From positions 11,235,539 to 11,299,538 of the forward strand of contig VZSR01002340.1 of NCBI GenBank assembly GCA_013398615.1: 64,000 nt of DNA. The letters run 5' to 3'. The position numbers were made by a program, and so were the translations under genes. The stretch is from Brachypodius melanocephalos (Eukaryota > Chordata > Aves > Passeriformes > Pycnonotidae). Position 1 is the first letter of the stretch. Each line of letters begins with the position of its first letter. This document shows positions 51,501 through 64,000 of this stretch, in pieces. Below the pieces are notes generated by a model that was not told the origin of the DNA, ran no database searches, and saw only the letters and a list, made by a program, of their open reading frames with translations.

Positions 51501-54500
51501 AACAATTTCCACTGCCAGAGACATGATGTGGGGCCTGAGGAACCCTTTTTGCCAGCCTCATTTTCTTATTGCCAAAGATACGAAATCATTGTGTGTCTGT
51601 GTATGTGCTGTTTCATTTTGGATTTTGATTTTATTTCTTTGGGTTTTTGTGAGGTGGGTTGTAGGTTGTTTGGTTTTCAGTCAGCAGCAAAATACTTATC
51701 TGTCAGTTCCTTTTTTTTTTTTTTGTTATTAGACATGTATTTCATTCACACAATTTTCAAATTTTGCAAATTTACATTAAAAATAAAAGAGGTAACTACT
51801 TTTCATATCTTTGTAGAGCACTCTTTACCACCTTCAGGAATGGCTTACACAGGAGATTTCTCTTTGAACAGTTAAAAGTAGAGAAGTGAATTTTCAGGAC
51901 AGCTTTCATAACAGGAGAAAGAATTGAAACTAAGATATACAGTGCTGTAGATTTTCACTGATGTGTTTTTGGAAGATGGCAATTTCTTACCACTCTTTTA
52001 GTAAAAAATACCACAATCTTTTACTTTAGATGTAGACCTGACCAAAGTTGGGATTAAAATGCTTATTACAGGACCTTGAAGCAATCAGTAGTTTGAGGTA
52101 GACTTGCTTGTATATTTTCCTTAAAGCAAGAATTCCCCCAGAACATCAAAAGGAATTCCAAAATTTCAGAGCTGGAGTTTATGAGAACCTGAATTAAAAC
52201 AGGGATCTCTTTACAACATAGAGAATGAAGGCGTTCAGGTTAACATGTGTGAAAATACAGGAATTTGACAATAATTCTCCCTACTCACTGGAGGAGGAGA
52301 TAATTTTGCTCAGGTTAGCTCATAGCATGACAGGATTTTGCTGTGCACCACCTGCTTCCTGGGATACAGCAGCTCTGCACAGGCTTCTCTGTCCCTAGGA
52401 ACAGCTCCTCTCTTCCCATCACCTGGAAGGCCTGGCTTTCTGCCTGTTGCCTACTCTCCTCAGCAGCTCATGATTTTTTTTTCCTGACTCAGAGTTGATG
52501 TTTGCTGTCCCCCTACCCCTGGATTTATCTGTTCAGATTCTCCCAGGGAAGACACAATATTCCCACTTTCAAGGGCAAGGAAAAGAGGCAGTTCTCCTTT
52601 CTATTACCCAACCACTCCATCTGAAAGATATACCCCAAGGAACACTGTCTTGTGCTTGGAAACAATAAGTTGCCAACAGACAAAACCAGAAACTTCCTGT
52701 TGCAAGACAGAAAAAAAACCCAGTCCTTATTTTTTGTTCTTTTAAAATTACATGTTCTATTACACCATTTCTTGGTGTCTCTTGCTTCCTCCAGCTTCCA
52801 ACCTATGTATCCTGCTCTAAGTATCTTTGCAGGATGACTGCCTGGTAATGATTTTATGTATTGGAAAGTTTTTCAAGTGAGAAAATGATGCCAGTGTCTG
52901 TGTTCTTGTCTCCAGTTTTAGGTGGAAAATTGCAATGACAAGCTGTGGCACCTGCATTCCTGCACCGAAGCCCTGAAGCCTGCCTGAGAGCACCTTCAAA
53001 GGTGAATCACGAGAGGTCTGCTCTTCCCAAAAGATTTTCAAAGATATTTTTTGGCTGTTTGAGGTTTTTTCTTCTTGTGTGGTAAAGGGAGAGATAGCAT
53101 TGCACAAGGATCTGTTGATCTCTCAGCTGGAAGGCAGCAGTAATTGTCTTTGAACACCACGGCTGGGGCTGCTAATTCCTGGGGAGCGAGTGCTGCCAGA
53201 TGTGCTTGACCTGGACTATGCATAAGGAACTGAGGAGGGCTCCTGAATGTAAAGCTGCAAGTACAGTGTGAGAGGAAGTAGTTAGCCCAGCCTCTATTTT
53301 TGAGCCAACTGTGTGTGATTTCAGGGCTACCCAGAGATTTAGCTTAAGTGCTGTCTTCCGTACATCAAAGCTGTGAATCCGGGCTGGATGATAGAGAAAG
53401 CCATGGCCTGCAATATGATCCAGCATCCCCTACAGACATGCCAGGAGGCCCATCTATTTACTTAATGTTTTTATGAAAGCAGTTGGGAGGAAGAGCTTCT
53501 ATTTCGCTGGAGAGATTTATTTATTTATTTGCTTGTATTTATAAAAAACAAGTACAAAAGAAGTGAAAAAATGCCACTCTTCTGGTGACAGAAGTTACCA
53601 AAATAGCCTTTCAAAGATCAGTGACACCAAAACTTCCCTGCAAAACCTAACCCACCACTATTTGTTTCTGGTGAGTGACCTTTACAAACTGCCTTTTCTG
53701 CTCCTTTTGCCCTGAGGTCATAATATTTTTTTTCCCCAACACAAAAGCTAAACTTAATCAGGTTTCCAGGATGCTCATTACCAGGATCCTTGGGAAGACT
53801 GGAAACAGGAATGCACAATACCTCTCCAGGCTGAGGACAGGAGAGGAGAGCACCCTGGAAAGCTGATGTGCTTTCACAGGCTCTGTCTGATGTCAAGTCA
53901 TTCAATGATCAGGGACCATGTTGGTTCAGAGGATGGAGGAGAGTTTCAGGGGACAGTGGCTGCAGAACTGGCAGGATTTTTCAATAAAAAGCACATTCTA
54001 GAGCAGCACATCACCAGCTACAGTGCTGTAGTGCTGCTTTTGCAATATTCTAGCAGCCACAGGCTCTGTTTGTGAATCTTGAGCAGTTCATGTCACTCTG
54101 TAATGATTTAATATCCCATCTGTCTCTGGACACTGGCAGAAAATTCCCCTGGGAATAAGCTCTGGCAATTTGAGATGCTACTTCTCCCATGGATGACCCA
54201 TCCTAACCCAGGGCATCGCTGCTCTGTGGCAGAGATAACAGAACGAGCTACAAGTTGCCTTGCATCATCTCCACCGATAATCTATTGCACCCAGGAGAAG
54301 GAAAGCTTGGATTAATTGGACCCTGAGATGAACAGTCTGAGCCAGAGACATATGTCCTGTCCCACCACTCCCTCTTCTTGGCAGCCAACCCTGCCAGATG
54401 GCCCTAGCCCGGGAAAGCCACGATGCACGTGAGCCTGTGCCTTGGATATCTGAGCAGAGGCAGCTGGCTGCTGCGCCGAGGACACCACGACAGTGGCAGA

Positions 54501-57132
54501 ACCCTAATGAAACAGCACGCTTCTCTCTGCATCAGCACTTCTTTGAAGAGCTTTTTGGGAAAAACAGACAAAGTTATTGCCATGTTTCCAGTAAGAAAAG
54601 GAGTTCACATTTGTTGAGATGTTAAAGGATTTTGGCCGGAGAAGAGGCTGTAGTTATTTGCACAATTTTACTTGTACAGACACCCAGGTACAGATGCTTT
54701 CATGGAAACTCTGGCTACATAACAGTATTAATTTTGTTTGAGTCCTGAGACTATTTTTGGGAGCTTTCAGAAACTTACAGGAAGTACCTTTCATTTTCAT
54801 TTACGTATAGATTTATTGTTATTTTTATGTATTAAACAAATAAATTGATACACTTTTACTTTTCCTCTACTAGATTTCATGCTAAGAAAGAAGGTGTGGT
54901 GGAGGGATAAAAATCTTGGCTGGACTAATTCAAAAACAAGGCTCATGGCAACCCAAAAGTTGAATGCTCTTTCTAGAAAACCTGGTCTTAAGAGCCATGG
55001 GCTCCTCTGAGACTGCCTGGGCTACTGCTTGTGTTGTGGCAAAGCAAACAAACAAACAGAGTAAAGTAAAGATGAGAGGGTCCACTGAGATTTGGGTCTT
55101 TCACTGTTTCTTTCATGAGTAATGAATGGGGTGACCGCACAGACTTGGAAAGCCCTGCAATGCTTGAAGCTGCTGCTGACTTTCAAGCAGGCAGAATGCT
55201 GGTTTATCTGGGATTCACTGACAGTGTTAGGGAGTCAATTTGAGGGGCTTCAAGGCAAACTAGGAGTTTTTATTACTCACACGCAGGAGGAAAATATTTA
55301 ACAGCTGCTCTTTACTCTCACCAGTGGTATGTAAGCAGAAACTTGAATTATACAAGAGAGTCCTAAGAAACTCCTGGAAAGGCTGTCTCCCCATCTTGGC
55401 TGCCTGGAGACCCTTTTATGAGGGTATGAACTCAATTCTCAGCAGCAGTAGGGAATCTCCTGTTCAGCCCGAGGTGGCCATGTATCCCCAGGTACTTTCC
55501 TAAACATCTGGGTGGTCTCCCTGACAGCCCCCCATGAAAGGAAAACTCTTTCTGCTGAGCAATGACACACCAGGTACAAGGAGCATGTGTTGGCCAGAAA
55601 AATGACACATGGTCTCTGAACACAAGCATGCTGTGTTCCACTGCACAGCCCTTTGTTCTCTTTTCTCCTTGAGTTCTCTCAGCCTGGTCTCAGAGATCTG
55701 TAATCATGGCTTTTAGAACTTACTGGAACAAGTTTTTCCAAGTTACACGTGGAAAAATGAGAAGAGCTGCTCACTAGGCAAAGCATATCTAGTCCTGTCC
55801 TCTATGCCTACCTGAGCAGACAAGACAATTCCTTTAGACTGCACATTGTGGCTACAAAGGTTCCCCCTTTGCTGCCAGAAGAGTAATTGGATATGGCCTC
55901 TCTTTCCCCATTTAAGTTCTTTCCTTTCCACACCATTGCCTCTCCTGAGAGAGCACTAGCAAAACTTTAATGATCATACACAGGATTTGGATGCTTCTTT
56001 GTCTTTAATCAAGACACTCTGTTTATGAAGGCAAAATAAACTATTGTTTTTTATCACATGGAAGATTATGTTATTTGAGGTAGCTGTGAAGATGGAAAAG
56101 TTTTTACAAGTGCCTTGTGCTGTAGAATTCAAATAGGTACCTGAAAGGTAGCAGAAAGAGAAAATTTCTGTCTCTGCTGCTGTCAAGGTCTGGTGCCTTT
56201 CAAGAGCAGGAAATACATTTTTCAAACCACTATAAAGAATAAAAAGTCAGAGATGATAAACTTAAAAAAATATACTATGAAAGAAATCCAGCAGTAGAAA
56301 CATACCATGAAAGAAATTTAATTCCCTTTGAAGCAGGCAATGGTATCAAAAGAGGGAAAAGTATAAGAAAAATGGGGACTACTAAATTAGGTTATTAATG
56401 ACTAAAAGAAAATCCAACCCTAGAGCTGAAAGAAAAGGAGGCTGCATGCTGAAAACCATACAAGTTAGAAGAGGAATTAAACCAAAACCAAACAATAACT
56501 TTGCAGTCTTCTGTTCTAGCACAGAGCTTGTCCTGACCACAGTGCTCTGTGCCTGGTGGGAATGCAGAACAATAGAGGGCTTTGAAGATAAATGGTTGTT
56601 AAAGTCAGAAGGAGCTTGTTGGACTTTCCACAGATAATAAGTCATGGATCTTCAGCCAGCAAGAGGCCACAAAATGCCACTCAATATGAAGCCTAAAATA
56701 TAAAGACTGAGGCCTTAGATTTGTTCTGTTTTCAACTAACTATAGGTTTCCTGAAGGAAATTAGATAGCTAGATATAGGAAATGTATAATAGTTTGAACT
56801 GCCATTTAGGAGGTGAATCATAGTGACTAATCCTGAATCCATTAGGCTGGCCTTAGGTAGTTTTTTCCCTAGTTGCAAATGGAAAAGATGTAGATTTGTT
56901 GGGTTTTTTTGTTGTTGTTTTTGGGTTTTTTGGGCAGAGGGTGTCATAAATATTTGTCTTTCGGAAGAAAATCAAAGTCACAGGGATTCATAAAAATTTT
57001 GAGACCATATATGAGACAATTTTTTGAAGAGCTTCTTTTCCCATGAATACATTTACCCTACAAAATTGCTGAGCTCAAATGAATATCAGCTAAATCTCTT
57101 GATAGCTTAGAGGTAGATAATTTATTCATGTC
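45591..57132. other. Non-coding stretch
   Basis: No gene recognised. Contains AT-rich tetranucleotide-like patches (46228-46255, 53515-53540), T/G-rich sequence at 50207-50250 and T14 at 51711-51724. Minus-strand ATG frames at 48514-48984 (156 codons) and 49567-50103 (178 codons) lack recognisable domains and splice context. They lie in sequence with fewer stops than the average for this window. The part at about 49,635-49,745 looks like a possible conserved non-coding element. Confidence 0.5.
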
Positions 57133-57196
57133 TGCTGTGAAAGTAATAGGGAACAGTGGATCTTTGCTATGAAAAGAATAGGGAATAGTGGATCTT
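57133..57196. repeat. 32-bp direct tandem duplication
   Basis: Units 57133-57164 and 57165-57196 differ at only a few positions. Both contain AATAGGGAA and AGTGGATCTT and begin TGCT.TGAAA. A simple local duplication. Confidence 0.9.
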
Positions 57197-60100
57197 TGCA
57201 TCACTGCTGCCATCAGGAACACCCCCTAACTTTAGAACAGGGTTTGCACACATGCTTTCAGCTCCCAAGGGCTTGGGAGAAAAAGAGAGTTTGCTCACTA
57301 TAATTCTGAGGAAAGACAGAAATAACCCACAAAAAAAAAAACCCAAATCAGCCTGATCGAAATCTTTTCTGAAGAAGGCTGGCATAAATCTTGTGTGAAC
57401 TGCTGAGGGAAATCTCAGCTGTGTAAGACACCACGATGTGACTCCCATTCTGGTTCATCCTTCATTTGTACTCAGCTGGAGTGGGCATGACCATGGTTCA
57501 GCCATGAAGTGATTGCAGGGCAGCAGTTTAGTGCTGGGTGATAACAGCACTAAAGTAGCAGGTAATTGTTAGGTGCTGTGGAGGATGAGGAGCAGCTGTA
57601 GTTGTGTCAAGCTTCCTTCCCTGCATGAGGAGCTGGCTCTCAGGGCTACTAAAAAGCTCAAAATGCCCTTCTCTGTCACTAATCAGAGGTCCAGGACACA
57701 GCAGAGCCACTTTTTTTTGCTATGTTTCCTGCTCTCTGGACCAGGTGGATTCAGAAAAAGGATGTTTTATGTTACCTGGCATGCATCCATTGTCCTCTTC
57801 TAAAAGTCCACCTTGGGTGGGGATGATTTTCTCTGAAAAATGGCATGTAAATTTTACCCTGAATCAGATGCACAAGGCTGGTGTCCATAGTACACAACAT
57901 TACTGCAAATTGGATAGGAAGCCAACTTTTATTTCTTAGAGCTTGCCGCCTGCCATAACATCTTGACTTGTTCCACATGTTCCTTACACTATAAACAGAG
58001 CCCTGAGTAACCTGACACAGTGTCACAAATTAAAATAAGAAATACTGCTTTAATTAAAGCACTAGAGTGAATTTGTTCAATAATTAGCAGTTGGATTTGT
58101 CGGGGAGGTGGTGGGGTCTGCTGTGTATGTTCAGAAAGGGACCACAGGCTAAGATACACACCATCTCCCTTGAGGGCATGAAGTAAATTGATTAAACAGT
58201 GCCACAGGTCACGCTAAGATTTATAGCCAAGGTCTCTAATGTGTTTTTTGAATGAAAGAGTAAAAACCCCTATGGTTTTCACTTCAAAACTTTTGGCAAG
58301 CTCCCTATTAACTCCACTCACATGCCAGCATGGTGGGCAGTAGTGGGAGGGTACTTTATTCTAAGGTACTAAAAACTGTGATTTGGCAATGATTTATGGC
58401 TTTCCTTAAACTCTGAAGTGACTATTTTTTTTAATAGGAGTATTTTTGGCTGGGCTAATTGAACTAAAAGTTGACTGATTTATGATTTAATTTACAAAAC
58501 CTTTTGCCACACCTTTAATGATGAAACCTCCTTCTTTTTTTTCCACTGAGGCATATTTTCCATTACTGCTATGCCAGTATAGCATTAAAAAAGCAGTTGC
58601 CATCTCAAACATCACTGAAAGGCTCCATTTCTTCTTGGAAGCCGTTTAAATTATATATTTAAACTCATCTTTCCTCACCTCCTTCTTTCCCCCAGACGGT
58701 AAAAGAAATAATTCCTACAGCATTTTTAAACCTTGCATGAGTCCTGAACTTCTGTCCTTCATGGAGCCAGTCAGTGAGATTAAGGCTTGTTCCATTATTT
58801 TCTTTACAGAATATGCGAGCTTCTCATGCTTTGCTACATGAACCCAAGGGGGTGAAAACACTCAAGAGCGACCTCTTTAATACACCACTTTAAGCTGCTC
58901 TAAAGGCATTAAAAACCTCATTCTTCTCCTAAGACAGTTTAGCATGGAAGTTCCCCAAACTGTTGCCATTTATCGATTTTGTGGTGGTTTGTCTGAAGTG
59001 AGAGGGGAGCAAAGGCAGGACAGGTCTTTGCCAGTTCCTTTGGCCTCCAAATGGAGCTCTGGAAAGCCAGAATTGGCATGACAAGTGTTCTGTTGGGGAG
59101 TGACAGTGATCCATCCCTATCTGTTCCTTTTCCTGGAAGCTGAAGCGATGAAGGATGACACAGAATGCAGGCTGCAAAGGCTAAAATCTCCTGTTTCCCT
59201 ATTTCAGTCGCGTCAATTCCGCATCTTTTGAAAAATCTACCCAAACCTTTTGGAAATCTCTCCAGTTTTAATTCTGTTACAGGCATTTCAGACACCATGC
59301 AATGCAATTTTACTCTTTTAAAGACTTTTCACCATTCACTTACCATTTCTCAACGTTGGTTCTATAACCTTCAACATTCACCATTCAAGCAAGCAGCCAC
59401 AGGGATCCACAGTTTTTTCAGTCTGCCTGAATTTTTTAGGGTTTTTTTTTGTGCTGCCAGTAAGATAGCACTTGAAACACATCTCAGTGCTGTGTAAAAT
59501 GTGTAATATCACCAGTGAAATTAACTGAGCAATTGAAAAAGAGAGCAACCCTGGTCAAGCCAAACTCACCTAGGTGTGTGAAGAACAAAAGATAATATTT
59601 GGAACAGCACATTAGTCTGCATATGTGAACAAAAGACACCAACCATAGAGACACCCCAAGATGATAATCTGATTTTTTACAGTGATTGTTTCTATGTACT
59701 TGCTGTTTTCAGTAGTTTCTGGCTGTTTCATTATGGAACAGTATTCACACATGAGAAAGGGTAGGACAATCAAAAAGATTTATAAACAAAGCTATAAAAC
59801 TTGTTGTTCCACTCCTCTAAGGAAAGCTCCAAAGCTGTAAAAAATGGGCCTGAAGGAGTGTTGAAACAGAGATTTTATGTCAGAATGTCTTGCAGAGCTT
59901 GTCAGAAGTCACAAAAATCTGTAAACAGATCTGGGACACACATAATACTCCAAGGCAATGATCTTCTTCAATGTCTTCTGGAGAAGACAAGGGAACTTGG
60001 AGAGATTTGACTCTCAAAGATTCACATTCATCAGACAAATTGTTCACAGCCAGCATTGACCATGGGTCTGCAAATGAAGTTTTTTTGGGTTTTTTTTTTT

Positions 60101-61119
60101 TTTTAATGGTTTATACAGAAAGCTGTTTTATCTTTGTAATAAAGTAGAAATTACATAGGTGAAACTATAGACATATATAGAAATTATAGATAACCCACAC
60201 TGAAGATTATAAACTAAAATTAAGTAACATCATGGAAAAAAGAACTGTTTCTGATACCTCTTGAGGGAAAAAATCAATAAGTTACAAAAAAAGAAATGGA
60301 AAATGAGTTTGGGGTTTTTTGTTGTTGTTGTTGTTTTTCTTTGAATGGGGGTGAACTTAGTGAAGTAGGACAGAGAAGATTTTCTTTGAAAAATGTGGAA
60401 AAGAGAGAGCTCAGATGTCCCATGTTATGTCTTTTGTGAGTGTAAAGGAGATATAAAGAAGGTAGTGTCGCAGGTAAATTTGTTTTCTGGGGATTAGGCA
60501 AATGATGGAAGAATTTGCAGAACAGATACATAAACTGGTAGAGAAGATACAAATAGCCTAAGAATGCAGTCCTCTCCATGTGTTTGGAGATGAGACTCAT
60601 GCCAAATATTTTCCCGTCTTCTATGCCTTATATGCCTGTAACTGTTCTCTGAAAAACAGAGCATCCACCTGTATGCACAGTAAGTGCCACTTTTGGACAG
60701 CACTCACGAGGCACTTTGGCAGTAAAGCACAAAAGCAAAACTACCTGAGTATATTCCCAGAGGTGAACAGCACAAACAGAATTCCTAAATGTAATAACTG
60801 CTTCTGTTGGACAAAGGTGATATCCATGGCCAAGGGAGACCTGAAGGCATGCACAAGGTTGATACTGCAGGAATTACTACGACAGTACTCCTTGATTATT
60901 GGCTTGACTGGCAGAAACAATCTGGAAAATCATTTAATGTTCAATCTCATTGTTAGTTACTGCTTTTGTGGCGTCTTCCCTGGAAAGGAGCATGTGAGGA
61001 CACTCCACTGCCACAAAGCATCAGTGTGAAATTTTTGGAAGCAGCTGTGGGAGGCTCTAGCACACAAGAACTGCAGCTCAGACACGGAGTGAGGCTCACA
61101 GTCTGTGTTTGCTTTGCAG
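57197..61119. other. Non-coding stretch
   Basis: No gene recognised. Holds a 16-bp palindrome at 58046-58061, a low-repeat AT-rich block at about 58,400-58,930, T15 at 60090-60104 and a GTT run at 60321-60333. The plus frame ending at 61029 begins at GTG and has no recognisable domain. Confidence 0.5.
58046..58061. promoter_or_regulatory. Perfect 16-bp palindrome with homeodomain core
   Basis: TGCTTTAATTAAAGCA is its own reverse complement and centres on TAATTA, the classic homeodomain dimer core. It lies in an AT-rich region with few repeats. The palindrome is certain; the binding role is inferred. Confidence 0.4.
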
Positions 61120-61179
61120 GTAGCCGTGTATCCTTATGGTGGTGTCTTTGCTGTGGCTGTTATGGGCTCATTTAGAAAG
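61120..61179 (+). other. Candidate 60-nt exon bounded by good splice sites
   Basis: GTTTGCTTTGCAG ends at 61119 (strong acceptor) and AAAG/GTAAAA follows at 61179/61180 (good donor). The interval is 60 nt, open in phase 0, and encodes a 20-residue hydrophobic peptide beginning V-A-V-Y-P-Y-G-G and ending G-S-F-R-K. The frame also reads on past the donor to TAA at 61338, with an AATAAA near 61645, so it could instead be a terminal exon. Family not recognised. Confidence 0.2.
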
Positions 61180-63337
61180 GTAAAACTCAAAAACAAGGGA
61201 ACTGAACAACTTGACCTATCCAGCTCATCGGTGTTAGTGAGATTCAAAAATCAGATTGTCTGGAAAGAGAAGTCTCAATTACTGCACAGTTATGTGAAGG
61301 AACAAAATCAACAAATCTTCAATGCTTATATCCCTTAATTAAAATCCTCAGAAAGTGCATCAAGGATAGAGACCAGAAATGTCTTGCTCTATGCATGCAG
61401 GTAGTTAACTCTCTTAATTTGATAATAGCTGAACTATTATCTCAAATTTGGCATTATTTATAAAGCTTGACTTTAGAAAGTAACATGCCTTGAAGATTTG
61501 TGCTCCAACTGTTCTCAAACTTCTTCACAGAGAAAGGATAATCTCTTTTATATCCCTTTTTTGTGTGTGAGGACTCAAGAATGAGGGAATGGAAACACAT
61601 TTCTTTGTGGCAGGAGTAAAATTTTGAGAATTTCAGTTTCAGAAAATAAATGTTTGAGCATCTGAAAAATCATAAAAGAATGAGTTGAAACTCGATCAGA
61701 GCAGGTGTTTACTTCACCTGTTATATTTAACAAAACATGATTAATTTTAAATATCGTGTTTACCTCCTGTTTCTCTTTAGAGATTATTCTGTGGCATTGA
61801 AAATGTAGGAGAAAAGAGGAAGTACAGAGCAGTAGATTTGTGGGTGCCAGTCAAAAGGGGCCCATGGAGTCTGTAAAAAAAGTGGAGAAAGCTTAAATTC
61901 ACTCTGGGAAGTCAGTGGCAAAATTCCCATTACCTTTGATGTTGTTATGACTTCAGCCTTTCTTGTCAACAGCTAAGCTCAGATCTCAAATTGTCAATGT
62001 AAATTTTGGCCCAGTTTGATTTGGTAATTTTGAAAGATTGTGCAGGCTAATTTCATACCTGTAAAAGACTATGTAAGTCATAGTTTTTTCGTTCCAGAGG
62101 AACAAAGATTGATCTTTTTTCTTTTCTTTTTTTTTTTTTTTAAAACAAAACTCCACTTTCTATAATGTCTAAATAAATGTTATATTTTCATCAGCTCTTT
62201 TCCTAGATCTTGATAGAATATTGGAAAGAATGCATTAGGGGAGAAAAATAGGAGAATTCTGATCACAGGATTTTTTTTTTTTTTTCTGGTGACAGAGAGA
62301 GCAGATTATCAGTCAGTGTTTTCACAGGACTTTACCTCCAGTGAGTGGAACAAATCACATATTTTCCATCCAGGCCATTTTAAGGAAAACTTTATGTCAA
62401 GTAAATAAAAGTGCTCATCATAAAGTCACAATAATATTTTTTAACACATTTCTTTAAAAATGTATTAAAAACTCAACAAAGTCTTCTGGGATGTTTGCTG
62501 AAAACAGCTTAACATTTTCTGGGAAAGCAAACAAAAAATATTGTCTTTTATCCCCACTTTTCACAAGAGAAGAGTTATCTCTAGCAAGAAGCTCTTTCAG
62601 CATACGTGCAACTACGATTGTGTACATCGCCAACACGTATATTTGGGCAGGCACGGGCAGATTTAGCCTTGGGCAAGACACACATTCACATCAGAGGGCC
62701 CTGAGAATGCACAAAGCATTGGGTCACGCTGCACAGCAAGGATTACAGTTCAAGAGCAAGCTCTGAGCAAGAATTACCCACAGTGTCTGTGGGTAAATTC
62801 ACACCAAGTGGTGTTTGATGGCACTTTTGCTGATAAACCTTATCAGAGCCATGTTGACCTTAGAACACAGAAACGTGGAATCAACACCACATCAACCAGG
62901 GTATGGCACTAAGTCTTTCTTTAGACACCTCCTTAAGCCAGCAGCAGTTTTTATTCCTGTTGCTTCCATGCTTTATCTGTTTGATATGAGAATTTGAAAT
63001 CTAGAACCTCCTTTTAACCTAGTAGCTAAATACTATTAAAAAGTCTTGCTACTAAGAAAGCTCAAAGTTGTGTTCTCTTTTACTTCTAGTAGTAGTTCTG
63101 AGGATAGTACTCAGCCAGCCAGGCCCAAACAGGGAAATTTTACAATCTAGCAATTTAAAGATAGTTTAATTCTTGCAGGGACTATTTCCCATGGTGGATG
63201 AAAGGTTTGAGGTGAACTTGATTTCGTATCTGAACAGGGACAGCTACCTTGCTGTGTCTGAGCAGACTGGACTTAGAAAAGAGGAATGGAAATTGTTCCA
63301 TGAGTAGACAAAATATCAAGCAGGAATGTGCAGTACA
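61180..63337. other. Non-coding stretch
   Basis: No gene recognised. AT-rich, with T15 tracts at 62127-62141 and 62271-62285. The open frames (up to 91 codons) show no family features. Confidence 0.55.
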
Positions 63338-63605
63338 GAGATAGGACAAAGGTAAATGGCTTCAACCTAACAGATATTAGATTTAGGTTGGATGTCAGGA
63401 AAAAATTATTTACTGAGAGGGTGGTGAGGCCCTGGCACAGGTTGTCCAGAGCAGCTGTGGCTGCCCCATCACTGGAAGTGTTCTAGGCAAGGCTGGATGG
63501 GGCTCTGAGCACCCTGGGATAGTGGAAGGTGTCCCTGCCCATGGCAGGGGGTGGCACTGGGTGATCTTTGAGGTCCCTTCCAACCCATTCTGTGGTTCTC
63601 TGAGG
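63338..63605 (+). mobile_element. CR1 LINE 3'-end fragment (about 270 bp)
   Basis: Clear CR1 3' end: GGACAAAGGTAAATGGCTTC, TTAGATTTAGGTTGGATGTC, GGTGAGGCCCTGGCACAGGT, GCTGTGGCTGCCCCATCACT, GGGATAGTGGAAGGTGTCCC and CCCTTCCAACCCATTCTGTG, with the tail TTCTGTGGTTCTCTGA. It is the least decayed copy in the window by eye. 5' truncated. Confidence 0.95.
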
Positions 63606-64000
63606 ATTCTGTGGATTCCAGTTCATAGAGAAGGGATGGCCATGGGCAGAAATGCTTCTTCATTCCACAAACATGGCCCCAGACCCACTACCCCATGGAC
63701 TTCTGACTCAGCAAAGCATCACATCATGTACATCACTGCACATAGCTTTCACTGGTGGCCTTTGCTGTCACATAATTTATTCTTGCAGCTGAAGAAGTGA
63801 AAGACATTTAGTTAAAAAGATGAACACATTGTCATAACTGTAAAGAGATTAAAAGAGAAAATATTAAGAGCACTCTGTGGTGTCCCGATATGACAGAGAA
63901 TACTTTTGATACAAGAAGTCTCCATACTAGTTCATTATTAGAAGCTGGGTTTTTTTGATTCCAGTCTCAGTGACCTTTCTAATTTAATTTCTACCTCACC
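63606..64000. other. Non-coding end of window
   Basis: No gene or repeat recognised beyond the CR1 tail. AT-rich. Confidence 0.6.

Noticed and set aside
59165..59497. Overlapping plus (110-codon) and minus frames at 58.9-59.5 kb
   Set aside because: Both strands are open, no domain is present, and this is expected by chance.
60580..61029. 149-codon plus-strand frame
   Set aside because: Begins at GTG. The product looks protein-like in places, but no family or downstream donor is recognised.
1..64000. tRNA, rRNA, CRISPR, telomeric or retroviral LTR/gag/pol signatures
   Set aside because: Looked for by eye on both strands. None could be supported.

Overview
This window looks like bird nuclear DNA, most likely intergenic or intronic. 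The main evidence is interspersed 3' ends of CR1 LINE elements with the avian-type tail of ATTCTRTG-like units. Supporting signs are low overall repeat density, AT-rich background DNA and sharply bounded CpG islands. A songbird is plausible from the CR1 sequence style, but I cannot prove the order. One run of Ns (8444-8546) shows this is assembled scaffold sequence. No complete protein-coding gene, rRNA, tRNA, CRISPR array or intact mobile element could be recognised. The longer open frames are explained by CR1 bodies, by GC-rich island sequence, by a purine-only microsatellite, or by chance.

Layout. 1-7,890 is unremarkable non-coding DNA with a mildly GC-rich patch near 5.2-5.6 kb. 7,900-9,270 is the strongest functional feature: a dense CpG island interrupted by the assembly gap. 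It has good splice-donor-like sequences on both strands and a CTCF-like motif, so it is probably a promoter and first exon(s), perhaps bidirectional. 9,270-23,450 is AT-rich DNA with small CR1 pieces, a four-copy 11-bp repeat and a perfect 188-bp (AGAGA)n array. 23,450-24,690 holds an unidentified, diverged tandem duplication of about 405 bp with unusually open frames on both strands. Beside it is a short minus-strand frame with a strong acceptor and an ideal Kozak start. 24,700-45,000 is mostly featureless apart from two longer CR1 copies (37.5-38.4 and 41.6-42.3 kb). 45,030-45,590 is a second, smaller CpG-rich patch flanked by a triplicated 21-bp repeat. 45,600-64,000 is AT-rich with poly-T tracts, a 32-bp duplication, a homeodomain-core palindrome and a final CR1 fragment at 63.3-63.6 kb.

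All recognised CR1 copies lie on the + strand. Several isolated segments have splice-site-bounded open frames (minus 30.0-30.2 kb, plus 44.61-44.68 kb, plus 61.12-61.18 kb). They are candidate exons only. I do not see a gene system in which they work together, and nothing here convincingly represents a new biological system. The best leads are the 405-bp duplication with its neighbouring open frame, and the promoter architecture of the two CpG islands.
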